A stretch of 64,000 nt of DNA. Source: Ilyobacter polytropus DSM 2926 (lineage in GTDB: Bacteria; Fusobacteriota; Fusobacteriia; Fusobacteriales; Fusobacteriaceae). The position numbers and the translations under genes were made by a program. The notes below the pieces were generated by a model. It saw nothing but the letters and a program-made list of their open reading frames with translations. It did not search any database and was not told the DNA's origin. The stretch lies in contig NC_014632.1 in assembly GCF_000165505.1 (NCBI RefSeq), positions 744,001 to 808,000 on the forward strand, written 5' to 3'. Positions 28,474 to 36,305 of the stretch are shown here, in pieces. Position 1 is the stretch's first letter. Each line of letters starts with the position of its first letter.

Positions 28474-28923
28474 ATGAGCAAAAAAGAGAAAAGAGAGTAC
28501 TACATAGTAGATAAACGTATTCTGCCAAACTCAATACAAAACGTAATTAAAGTAAATGATATTGTTCAGCTTGAAAAGATATCTAAGTATGAAGCCATAA
28601 AGAGAGTAGGAATAAGTAGAAGTACTTATTATAAATATAAAGATTTTATAAAACCTTTCTTCGAAAGTGGAAAGGAAACAGTTTTTAGTGTTTATATGTC
28701 TCTGGAGGACAAACCTGGAGTTTTGGCCAGAATACTCGATGTCGTAGCAGACACAGGTATGAATATACTGACCATAACGCAAAATATACCAATTGACAGA
28801 ACTTCTAAAGTGACGATATCTCTACAGACCAACGAGGATATGCTCAGAAAAATCGAAGCGATGCTAGAGAATATAACAGGACTAGAAGGAGTAAAAGATC
28901 TAAGGGTCATTGGTAGTAACTAG
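28474..28923 (+). CDS. ACT-domain protein, UPF0735 (PheB-like)
   Basis: This 149-residue protein has a short N-terminal helical region resembling a helix-turn-helix (YEAIKRVGISRSTYYKYKDF, about 50-70) and a C-terminal ACT domain (about 72-147, SLEDKPGVLARILDVVAD). UPF0735 members, sometimes called PheB, probably sense an amino acid; their function is not established. It is followed by accB after 14 bp. Confidence 0.9.
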   Translation: MSKKEKREYYIVDKRILPNSIQNVIKVNDIVQLEKISKYEAIKRVGISRSTYYKYKDFIKPFFESGKETVFSVYMSLEDKPGVLARILDVVADTGMNILTITQNIPIDRTSKVTISLQTNEDMLRKIEAMLENITGLEGVKDLRVIGSN

Positions 28924-28937
28924 ATATAGGGGGAAAT

Positions 28938-29387
28938 ATGAAGATTGATGTAAAAACTATAAGAGATTTGGCAGAAAATATAGAAAAATACAACTTGCAA
29001 GAGGTAAGTGTAGAAAGTGACGGAACAAAAGTAACTTTAAAAAGAGAGATAGCAACATCTGAAACAACTTATGTAAGTGCAGCAGCTATGACTACTCCTA
29101 CGGCAGTAGCAAGCAAAGCAGAGGTACCAGCTGTAGAAGAAGCAGAAGACAAATATGAATCAGTTGACTCTCCTATGATGGGGACTTACTATAAAGCACC
29201 TTCACCTGATGCACCTGACTTTGTAAAGGAAGGACAGGAAGTAAAGCAAGGTGATACCCTTTGCATAGTTGAGGCTATGAAACTAATGAATGAAATAAAG
29301 GCTTCAAGAGATGGAAAGATAGTAAAAATTCTTTTAAAAGATGGAGCCCCTGTAGTCAAAGGAGATAAATTATTTCTTATAGACTAA
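28938..29387 (+). CDS. accB: Biotin carboxyl carrier protein of acetyl-CoA carboxylase
   Basis: It carries biotin between carboxylase and transcarboxylase in fatty-acid synthesis. The C-terminal biotinyl domain (about 75-149) has the target Lys115 in EAMKLMN and an SPMMGTYY entry strand. An Ala/Thr/Val-rich linker separates it from the N-terminal region KIDVKTIRDLAENIEKY. Length (149 aa) suits AccB. No accC, accA or accD is adjacent, so the partners are elsewhere. A decarboxylase carrier is the less likely alternative. Confidence 0.92.
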   Translation: MKIDVKTIRDLAENIEKYNLQEVSVESDGTKVTLKREIATSETTYVSAAAMTTPTAVASKAEVPAVEEAEDKYESVDSPMMGTYYKAPSPDAPDFVKEGQEVKQGDTLCIVEAMKLMNEIKASRDGKIVKILLKDGAPVVKGDKLFLID

Positions 29388-29388
29388 G

Positions 29389-29417
29389 AAAAGCGGTTAT
29401 ACACCGCTTTTTTTATA
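29389..29417 (+). terminator. Intrinsic terminator of accB
   Basis: AAAAGCGGT pairs with ACCGCTTTT over a short loop, followed by a T run directly after the stop codon. Confidence 0.85.
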
Positions 29418-29571
29418 TCTATATTAATAAAAAAATGAAAAATTAAAATAAGCTGTTAAAATAATACGACCAAAAATATTATGATAAATTATAGACAAGA
29501 AATAAAGACTTAGTAAAAAAGAAATTAACTTTATACGAGTATATATATAACATAATTTGGGAGGTATATTC

Positions 29572-30024
29572 ATGGAAAAAACGCTACTTATAATCAAACC
29601 TGACGGTGTTCAAAGAGGCCTTGTGGGAGAAATTCTTGGGAGAATCGAGAAGAAAGGGTTTAAAATCTCTGCAATGAAACTTGAAAAGATTTCCAAAGAA
29701 AAAGCTGGAATTCATTATGCAGAACACGCAGGAAAGGGTTTTTACTCTGAGCTTTTAGAGTTTATTACTTCTAGTCCCAGTGTCTTGGCGGTTATAGAGG
29801 GTAAAAATGTTATAGATGGTGTAAGAAAAATGGCTGGGAAAACAAATCCTCTAGAATCTGACCTAGGAACAATAAGAGGAGACTTTGCAGTTGCAGTATC
29901 TCATAATGTAGTTCACACATCAGATGGACCTGAAAGTTCTAAAAGGGAGATTGAAAACTTTTTTTCCAATGAGGAGATACAGACACATATTTTATGCACT
30001 GAAGAGTGGACTTGTGAAGCTTAG
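29572..30024 (+). CDS. ndk: Nucleoside diphosphate kinase
   Basis: It equilibrates nucleoside di- and triphosphates through a phospho-histidine. KTLLIIKPDGVQRGLVGEIL and the active-site region NVVHTSDGPESSKREIENFF are clear. I chose ATG 29572 (150 aa), preceded by GGGAGGT, over the upstream in-frame TTG at 29557. It is probably monocistronic; a separate promoter precedes the next gene. Confidence 0.96.
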   Translation: MEKTLLIIKPDGVQRGLVGEILGRIEKKGFKISAMKLEKISKEKAGIHYAEHAGKGFYSELLEFITSSPSVLAVIEGKNVIDGVRKMAGKTNPLESDLGTIRGDFAVAVSHNVVHTSDGPESSKREIENFFSNEEIQTHILCTEEWTCEA

Positions 30025-30031
30025 GGCTGAT

Positions 30032-30060
30032 TTGTCTTTTGATTCCTTTTATGCTAAAAT
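30032..30060 (+). promoter_or_regulatory. Promoter of the CBS-CNNM unit
   Basis: TTGTCT (30032-30037) and TAAAAT (30055-30060) are spaced by 17 bp, 24 bp before the CBS gene. Confidence 0.6.
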
Positions 30061-30084
30061 TCACTAAAATTGGAGGGGTAACTT

Positions 30085-30528
30085 ATGAAAAAAATAGCCG
30101 ATGTTGTAAATAAAGAAGTTATTTTCATTAGTAAAGAAACATCTTTTGATGATATAATATCCATTATGAAAGAAAAAGGCGTAGGAAGACTTCCAGTAGT
30201 ATCAGAAGAAAAAGTGATCGGTGTAGTTACAAGAGATGACATTCTTATTAGAGAGGAAAAAGCACCTCTCCCACCTGTAATTGCATTTTGGGATCTTTTG
30301 ATAACACTTCCGGGGAATAAAGAATTTAAGAGTAAGTTGAAAAAAATAGCTTCATTCAAGGCGGAAGATATAATGACAGAGGAGTTTTTGAGTAGCAGTC
30401 TTGAAGATGATCTAGAAGAAGTGGTCACAAAGATGATAGAGGAAGAATATTCTTATACTCTAGTATTAGAGGATGAAAAATTAATTGGGATTGTAACAAA
30501 AAGCGATCTTATAAAAACTTGTTTTTAA
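30085..30528 (+). CDS. CBS-domain pair protein
   Basis: This 147-residue cytosolic protein consists of two CBS domains (about 1-62 and 88-147; GRLPVVSEEKVIGVVTRDD and EYSYTLVLEDEKLIGIVTKSD). CBS pairs bind adenine nucleotides and usually regulate a partner. The insert between them contains PLPPVIAFWDLL. It precedes a CNNM/CorC-type membrane protein that also carries CBS domains, but a functional link is only inferred. Confidence 0.88.
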   Translation: MKKIADVVNKEVIFISKETSFDDIISIMKEKGVGRLPVVSEEKVIGVVTRDDILIREEKAPLPPVIAFWDLLITLPGNKEFKSKLKKIASFKAEDIMTEEFLSSSLEDDLEEVVTKMIEEEYSYTLVLEDEKLIGIVTKSDLIKTCF

Positions 30529-30585
30529 TAATAAAATTATTTATGTGTAGAAACACACTATTAAAAAGGAAGGTGTAATTCAAAC

Positions 30586-31851
30586 TTGGGCACGTATGGA
30601 CAAATTTTACTACTAGTTCTTTTGGTTCTACTATCGGGATTTTTCTCGGCTTCTGAAACAGCTTTAACTGCATTTAAAACTAGGAATCTCGAAGAGATAA
30701 AACATCCTAAAGCAGGAGAGCTTTTGAAAAAGTGGCTTAAAAGGCCTAACGAGATGCTCACAGGGATACTTCTAGGAAATAATATTGTAAATATTTTGGG
30801 TTCTTCTATAGCGACAGCGATAACATTTAATGTTTTGGGAACAAATAGTAAAGCTATATTAACAGCTACTGCTTCTATGACTGCTGTTATTTTGATTTTC
30901 GGAGAAATAACTCCTAAAATTGTGGCTAAGAATTATTCTGCCAAAATAGCTAAAATTGTTGTAATACCTGTATATTATTTTACTTTGCTGACTATACCTT
31001 TGATAAAGATACTCATGATTATTTCAAAATTTATAGGGAAAATTTTGGGCATACATATCCATGACGAGGCCCTTATGATAACTGCACAAGACATAATCTC
31101 TTATGTAAATGTGGGAAAAGCAGAGGGAATCATAGAAGAAGAAGAAAAGGAGATGATACACTCAATATTTGAGTTTAGTGACACTACAGCCAAAGAGGTC
31201 ATGACTCCTAGAACATCGATGTTTGCTTTAGATGGAGAGAGTACAATAAATGAAGTATGGGACGACGTTTTTGAAACTGGGTACTCTAGAATACCTGTAT
31301 ATGAAAACGGAATAGATAATATTATCGGTGTTTTGTATATTAAAGACCTTTTAAATGTCATAAAAGAAGGGAAAGCCGATACTCAGATAAAAAATTATTT
31401 GAAAAAAGCATATTTTGTACCGGAAACAAAGTCAATTGTAGAAATACTAGGGGATTTTAAAAGAACGAAGGTGCATATTGCCATAGCGATAGATGAATAT
31501 GGTGGAACAGTGGGTATAGTAACAATAGAGGATCTCCTAGAAGAAATTGTAGGAGAGATAAGGGATGAGTATGACAGAGAGGAAGAAGAAATTATTCGTC
31601 CTTTAGGTGATGGTAAATATGAAATAGATGCAATGATAGATATAGAAACTTTGAATAAGAATCTAGATATTGAACTTCCGGAATCTGAGGATTATGAAAG
31701 TTTAGGTGGACTTGTGGTTACAGAATTAGGCAAGGTAGCAGATACAGGGGATCAGATTACGGTAAATGATGTATCTATTAAAGTTCTAGAAGTAGATAAG
31801 ATGAGGGTTTCTAAAGTATTGCTTGAAAGGGAGACAGAGGTGCAGGAATGA
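30586..31851 (+). CDS. CNNM/CorC-family membrane protein (DUF21-CBS-CorC)
   Basis: This 421-residue protein has an N-terminal DUF21 membrane domain (about 1-190, four hydrophobic segments, GFFSASETAL), a CBS pair (about 205-325) and a C-terminal CorC_HlyC domain (about 335-415). The family is linked to Mg2+/Co2+ efflux and was formerly labelled haemolysin. The TTG start at 30586 is supported by AAGGAAGG and by the position of the first helix. Its stop overlaps the DUF502 start by 4 bp. Confidence 0.93.
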   Translation: MGTYGQILLLVLLVLLSGFFSASETALTAFKTRNLEEIKHPKAGELLKKWLKRPNEMLTGILLGNNIVNILGSSIATAITFNVLGTNSKAILTATASMTAVILIFGEITPKIVAKNYSAKIAKIVVIPVYYFTLLTIPLIKILMIISKFIGKILGIHIHDEALMITAQDIISYVNVGKAEGIIEEEEKEMIHSIFEFSDTTAKEVMTPRTSMFALDGESTINEVWDDVFETGYSRIPVYENGIDNIIGVLYIKDLLNVIKEGKADTQIKNYLKKAYFVPETKSIVEILGDFKRTKVHIAIAIDEYGGTVGIVTIEDLLEEIVGEIRDEYDREEEEIIRPLGDGKYEIDAMIDIETLNKNLDIELPESEDYESLGGLVVTELGKVADTGDQITVNDVSIKVLEVDKMRVSKVLLERETEVQE

Positions 31852-32516
31852 GAAAAAATTTGAAAAACTGGTTTTATACAGGATTAATAGCTTTATTACC
31901 AGTTATACTTACCTTTTATTTTCTTTCTTGGATTTTTCAGATGGTAATAAATTTATTAAAAGATTCCTTTATTGTAAGAAATTTAACAAATTTTTTATTG
32001 GGTCTAGACAGATTTAGTAAGGTTGAACAGATTGAGATATATATAAAGCTATCTGTGTATGTGATTTCAATTGTAGGCATATTTTTCATAATAACCCTTG
32101 TAGGATTGACCTTGAAGCACGTAATGGGGAAAAGAATAGCTAGTTTTTTTGAAAGACTCTTTATAAAACTACCTGTAATAAAACAAGTATATACTACACT
32201 TAGTCAGATAACTGGATTAGTATCTTCGGATAAGGCAAAATCATATCAAAAGGTAGTTTTAATAGAATATCCGAAAAAAGGGATTTATAGTCTGGGTTTT
32301 TTAACCAGTAATGGAAATAGCTATTTTGAAGAGGTAATGGGCAAAGAAAAGTTATTAAATATATTTGTCCCAACATCTCCAAATCCGACTTCTGGAATGT
32401 TTATAATGATGGAAGAAAAAGACGTGAAAATTCTTAATATTAGAGTTGAAGAGGCTATAAAATTAATTATTTCAGGTGGAGCGATAATTCCATATTCTGT
32501 GTCAAATAGGATTTAA
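31848..32516 (+). CDS. DUF502 membrane protein
   Basis: This 222-residue protein has two N-terminal membrane helices (about 12-34 and 66-90) and a cytoplasmic or membrane-associated domain. KNWFYTGLIALLPVILTFY and the PTSPNPTSGMFIM motif are typical of DUF502. The function is unknown. It overlaps the CNNM gene by ATGA, implying coupled translation. Confidence 0.9.
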   Translation: MRKNLKNWFYTGLIALLPVILTFYFLSWIFQMVINLLKDSFIVRNLTNFLLGLDRFSKVEQIEIYIKLSVYVISIVGIFFIITLVGLTLKHVMGKRIASFFERLFIKLPVIKQVYTTLSQITGLVSSDKAKSYQKVVLIEYPKKGIYSLGFLTSNGNSYFEEVMGKEKLLNIFVPTSPNPTSGMFIMMEEKDVKILNIRVEEAIKLIISGGAIIPYSVSNRI

Positions 32517-32532
32517 TAAAACAGGGGGGACT

Positions 32533-33444
32533 ATGAAAAAATTACTTTATATTATTCTTTTAATAAGTCTGATGGGATGCACAAATACTTCGAAAACATC
32601 TGAAAGCACAACTGACAAAGAGGAATACAATGTCATAAGAGGGATTAATCTTTCTCAAGAAGGTAAGTATTTAGAGGCACTCAGGGAGTTTGAAAAAGCT
32701 TACGGGAAAAATGATAAGAACATAATAACTTTAAGAGAGATGGGACTAGTTTATGCTCAACTCTCAGATTATAAAAAATCAGAGGAATTTTATAAAAAGG
32801 CTCTTGTATTAGACGAAAGAGATCAGACGGCTATAAAAAATCTTGCTTTACTCTCATATGTAAAAGGGGATTATGAAAAATCTGAGGAATATTTAGAAAG
32901 TGTATCCAAAGATTCTATAGACAATATGGTTTTGAAGTTAAAGGGATTTATTTCTTTTAAAAAAGGTGAAAATATTAAAGCATATGACATTTTAAAAAGA
33001 GCTCTTTACTTGGAGTCTGACATAGATATGGAGTTTTACAGTGTGTATTCACAGGTTTTACTGGAAGAATCCAAATTTATGGAGTTGTATAAAGTTCTTG
33101 AAAGCGGGTATGAAAAGTATAGTTTAGATAAAGATTATATACTTTTTTATACTAGAATACTTTCAGTCAATTATAGTGAGCATGATAAAGCTGAAAAAAC
33201 TCTGAAAAGGTATATGGCAGAAAATGGTATTGATGATGAACTATTGTTGCTGCTAAGTAAGATATCTTTTACAAACGGAGATATGGACAGTGCAGAAAAT
33301 TCATTAAAAATGATTTCAGATGACTACAAATATGATCTAGAATATCTCAATCTAAAAAAAGACATACTAGATAAAAGTAATAAAAGTGAAGAAGCCCAAA
33401 AAATAAATATCCTTATTGAAAGGCTGACTAAGGGAAAAAGCTAA
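32533..33444 (+). CDS. TPR-repeat lipoprotein
   Basis: The signal peptide ends in the lipobox LMGC with Cys16 as the lipidation site. The remainder (about 35-300) consists of tetratricopeptide repeats, for example EGKYLEALREFEKAYGKND and SDYKKSEEFYKKALVLDE. Such lipoproteins act as scaffolds in the cell envelope. Specific partners are not evident. It ends the CBS-CNNM-DUF502 run and is followed by a strong terminator. Confidence 0.88.
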   Translation: MKKLLYIILLISLMGCTNTSKTSESTTDKEEYNVIRGINLSQEGKYLEALREFEKAYGKNDKNIITLREMGLVYAQLSDYKKSEEFYKKALVLDERDQTAIKNLALLSYVKGDYEKSEEYLESVSKDSIDNMVLKLKGFISFKKGENIKAYDILKRALYLESDIDMEFYSVYSQVLLEESKFMELYKVLESGYEKYSLDKDYILFYTRILSVNYSEHDKAEKTLKRYMAENGIDDELLLLLSKISFTNGDMDSAENSLKMISDDYKYDLEYLNLKKDILDKSNKSEEAQKINILIERLTKGKS

Positions 33445-33475
33445 AAAGAGCGGTGTAAAAGCACCGCTCTTTTAC
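33445..33475 (+). terminator. Intrinsic terminator of the TPR lipoprotein gene
   Basis: AAAGAGCGGTG pairs with CACCGCTCTTT over loop TAAAAG, followed by T residues. Confidence 0.88.
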
Positions 33476-33484
33476 TAAAAAATA

Positions 33485-33513
33485 TTGAGGAATGCTTAAA
33501 ATTATGTTATAAT
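33485..33513 (+). promoter_or_regulatory. Promoter of the NUDIX gene
   Basis: TTGAGG (33485-33490), a 17-bp spacer and consensus TATAAT (33508-33513) lie about 40 bp before the gene. Confidence 0.65.
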
Positions 33514-33553
33514 TTTATCTGCTTTCTTTTTTTATATAAGGGGGGATTGCCTT

Positions 33554-33985
33554 ATGGAAATAAGGGTTAGAGTAGCTGGTGTTTTAACTATAAAAGATGA
33601 GATACTTTTTGTGAAACATCAAAAAAATGGAGAAGAGTATTGGCTACTTCCTGGAGGGGGAGTAGATTACGGTGAAACTATGGAGGAATCTTTAGCAAGA
33701 GAATTTTTAGAAGAGTGTAATTTAGAGATAGAAGTTGAGAATTTAATGTTTGTTTCTCAAGGGATTTCACCAGATAAAAAGAAGCATATAATCAATATGT
33801 TCTTTAAAGTAAAATATTTATCAGGTGAGCTTAAAATCGGTGAAGAAGAAAGACTTAAAGAGGCCGCTTACCACAATATAGATGATATAAATAATATGAC
33901 TCTTTATCCCAATGTAAAAAAAGAACTTTTAGACTACTTTAAAGGAAATAAGGAGATAAAGTATCTAGGTCACAGGTGGGAATAG
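33554..33985 (+). CDS. NUDIX hydrolase
   Basis: This 143-residue enzyme carries a complete Nudix box, GGGVDYGETMEESLAREF continuing LEECNLEI (about 34-58), with the metal-binding REFLEE. NUDIX enzymes cleave nucleoside diphosphates linked to another group; the substrate is unknown. The pilB-like gene begins 2 nt after its stop. Confidence 0.92.
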   Translation: MEIRVRVAGVLTIKDEILFVKHQKNGEEYWLLPGGGVDYGETMEESLAREFLEECNLEIEVENLMFVSQGISPDKKKHIINMFFKVKYLSGELKIGEEERLKEAAYHNIDDINNMTLYPNVKKELLDYFKGNKEIKYLGHRWE

Positions 33986-33987
33986 AA

Positions 33988-35640
33988 ATGGCCAGGATTA
34001 TAAAAAAAAGGCTTGGAGACACTCTGGTTGATGAAAAAATAATAACGGAAGACGAGCTGGTAAAGGCCCTTGAAAAGCAGAATATAACACACAAAAAACT
34101 CGGAGAAACCCTAGTTGATATGGGATATGTAAGTAGTGAGGAGATAGTGAGAATACTAGGAGAACAGATGGGGATTCCCTATGTTTCTCTAGAAAGATTA
34201 GTAATTACAAAGGAAGCCATACTACTCTTAAGCAAAGAAACTGCTGAAAAGTTTTGTGTGATGCCACTATTTAAAAATGAAAATGTGTTGCATGTGGCCA
34301 TGGAAGATCCTCTAGACGTCTTTGCAATAGATCGTATAGAGGAAGAAAGCGGCATGGAAGTCTTTCAGTCTATAGCCAGAAGAGATGATGTGGTACGAGC
34401 AATAGAAAAATATTATTCACCTGTATTTTTGAAGGAAGATTCGAGTTACTTAAAAGAAAGAAGAAGCTTTGAGAGAACGGATACTTCTGCTGTAGAGGTT
34501 GTAAACCTCGTTATGAAAAAGGCGATAATCGAAAATGCAAGTGATATTCATATAGAACCTGAAGCCAATATTTTGCGGGTGAGATTTAGAATAGATGGTT
34601 TACTTCATGAAATACTTACGCCTCCTAAATCACTTCATTCAGCTATAGTATCTAGAATAAAGATAATTTCTAAGCTTGACATAGCTGAAAAAAGAATACC
34701 TCAAGATGGTCGGGTAGAAATAAATTTTGAAGAAAAGCTGATTGATATGAGAGTATCAATACTTCCCACTATTTTTGGAGAAAAAGTCGTAATCAGACTT
34801 CTTGATAAATCCAATGTAAAGGTGAGTTTAGAAAGCCTTGGATTTGGGAAAAGCAATGTAGAAAAATTAAAAAAACTCATAAATAGACCCAACGGGATAA
34901 TATTTGTAACCGGTCCCACGGGAAGTGGTAAAACTTCTACTCTGTATGCATCTCTAAATGAGATCAATACTCTAGATAAAAATATAATAACACTTGAAGA
35001 TCCGGTAGAATACCAGATGGAAATAATAAATCAAGTTCAGGTGAATTCTCAGGTAGGGCTAGACTTTTCATCAGGGCTAAGGTCAATATTGAGACAGGAT
35101 CCAGATGTTATAATGATAGGTGAGATAAGGGATGTGCAGACTGCTGAAATAGCTATAGAATCTGCCATGACAGGTCATTTAGTTTTTTCTACCTTACATA
35201 CAAATTCTGCAACAGGAGCAATATCACGACTTATAGATATGGGAGTTGAACCATTTTTACTTTCAGCTTCTCTAGCTGGAGTATTAGGGCAAAGACTATT
35301 AAGGAAACTTTGCACACACTGTAAAGAGGAGATATTAGTTTCTGGAACAGAATTAAAAGAGTTTAATGTAAATCCCATTGAAGATTATAAACTTTATAAG
35401 GCTAAAGGTTGTAGCTTTTGCAGAAATACAGGCTATAGTGGGAGAACAGCTGTAATTGAGCTTCTGGAAATTGAGAGTGAGATAAGGACTATGATAAACA
35501 AGGGTGCAGATATTTTTCAGATAAAAGATGCAGCTACGAGAAAAGGCATGAAAACAATAAAGCAAGAGGGATTTGAGAAAGCCTTAGAAGGAATAACCAG
35601 TATAGAAGAAGTTTTAAGAGTAGCACAGGATGATATATAA
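33988..35640 (+). CDS. pilB: GspE/PilB-family pilus assembly ATPase
   Basis: This 550-residue protein powers type IV pilus extension or type II secretion. An N-terminal GspE-type domain (about 1-150) precedes the ATPase core with Walker [11 protein letters not shown], the Asp and His boxes, and Walker B ([12 protein letters not shown]). A tetracysteine zinc site, CTHC and CSFC, lies near the C-terminus. I chose ATG 33988 over the in-frame GTG at 33976. It stands alone between NUDIX and apt, far from the prepilin gene at the right edge. PilB and GspE cannot be separated by sequence alone. Confidence 0.9.
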   Translation: MARIIKKRLGDTLVDEKIITEDELVKALEKQNITHKKLGETLVDMGYVSSEEIVRILGEQMGIPYVSLERLVITKEAILLLSKETAEKFCVMPLFKNENVLHVAMEDPLDVFAIDRIEEESGMEVFQSIARRDDVVRAIEKYYSPVFLKEDSSYLKERRSFERTDTSAVEVVNLVMKKAIIENASDIHIEPEANILRVRFRIDGLLHEILTPPKSLHSAIVSRIKIISKLDIAEKRIPQDGRVEINFEEKLIDMRVSILPTIFGEKVVIRLLDKSNVKVSLESLGFGKSNVEKLKKLINRPNGIIFVTGPTGSGKTSTLYASLNEINTLDKNIITLEDPVEYQMEIINQVQVNSQVGLDFSSGLRSILRQDPDVIMIGEIRDVQTAEIAIESAMTGHLVFSTLHTNSATGAISRLIDMGVEPFLLSASLAGVLGQRLLRKLCTHCKEEILVSGTELKEFNVNPIEDYKLYKAKGCSFCRNTGYSGRTAVIELLEIESEIRTMINKGADIFQIKDAATRKGMKTIKQEGFEKALEGITSIEEVLRVAQDDI

Positions 35641-35659
35641 TGTTTTTAGGAGGATTCAA

Positions 35660-36172
35660 ATGAATTTGAAGGATTATGTAGCCTTAGTTGAGGACTTTCC
35701 AAAAGAGGGAATTAAATTTCGGGATATAACCCCATTGATGAATAATGGTGAGGCTTTTCGTGCTGCAACGGATAAAATAGTAAAATATGCAGAAGAAAAA
35801 AAAATCGACCTTGTTGTTGGACCAGAGGCCAGAGGTTTTATTTTTGGATGTCCAGTGTCTTATGCACTAGGAGTTGGATTTATTCCTGTAAGAAAGCCAG
35901 GAAAGCTTCCTAGAGAAGTTGTAGAATATGACTATGACCTTGAATACGGGAGAAACGTACTTTGTATACACAAGGATTCTATAAAGCCAGGGCAGAGAGT
36001 TCTCATTGTAGATGATCTTTTAGCTACTGGTGGAACTGTAGAGGCTACTGTAAAATTAATAGAGGAACTGGGTGGAAAAGTAGCAGGGCTAGCTTTTCTT
36101 ATAGAGCTCAAAGAGCTTGAGGGAAGAAAAAAATTAGATGGCTACGATGTATTTACACTTATGGATTATTAA
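35660..36172 (+). CDS. apt: Adenine phosphoribosyltransferase
   Basis: It salvages adenine to AMP using PRPP. The PRPP-binding motif [16 protein letters not shown] and [10 protein letters not shown] are present, and length (170 aa) is normal. The start is ATG 35660 behind TAGGAGGA; the longer in-frame version would begin inside pilB. It is upstream of relA/spoT, a frequent neighbour in Gram-positive bacteria, though here a terminator separates them. Confidence 0.97.
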   Translation: MNLKDYVALVEDFPKEGIKFRDITPLMNNGEAFRAATDKIVKYAEEKKIDLVVGPEARGFIFGCPVSYALGVGFIPVRKPGKLPREVVEYDYDLEYGRNVLCIHKDSIKPGQRVLIVDDLLATGGTVEATVKLIEELGGKVAGLAFLIELKELEGRKKLDGYDVFTLMDY

Positions 36173-36181
36173 AAAATAAAG

Positions 36182-36205
36182 AGCGGCGCATCTGCCGCTT
36201 TTTAT
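36182..36205 (+). terminator. Intrinsic terminator of apt
   Basis: AGCGGC / GCCGCT with a 6-nt loop is followed by a T run 10 nt after the apt stop. Confidence 0.85.
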
Positions 36206-36226
36206 TTAAAAATTTTGAAAAGTATG

Positions 36227-36279
36227 ATATTATTAACTTTAAAATTTAATTATTTTTGAGTTTTTAAAGTTAATAATAT
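36227..36279 (+). promoter_or_regulatory. Long AU-rich stem-loop before relA/spoT
   Basis: A perfect 17-bp inverted repeat (36227-36243 and 36263-36279, ATATTATTAACTTTAAA and complement) encloses a 19-nt loop. It ends 3-4 nt before the purine-rich ribosome site (AATTAGGAGAGAAGAGGG). A TTGAAA-like -35 lies at 36214. It could be an operator for a dimeric regulator or an mRNA structure affecting translation. No T run follows, so it is not a terminator. Confidence 0.6.
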
Positions 36280-36305
36280 TCAATTAGGAGAGAAGAGGGA
36301 TTTAT

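Noticed and set aside
31823-32017. 64-codon plus-strand frame overlapping the DUF502 gene
   Set aside because: It lies in another frame across the CNNM/DUF502 junction; both neighbours are well-supported families and the frame has no ribosome site of its own.
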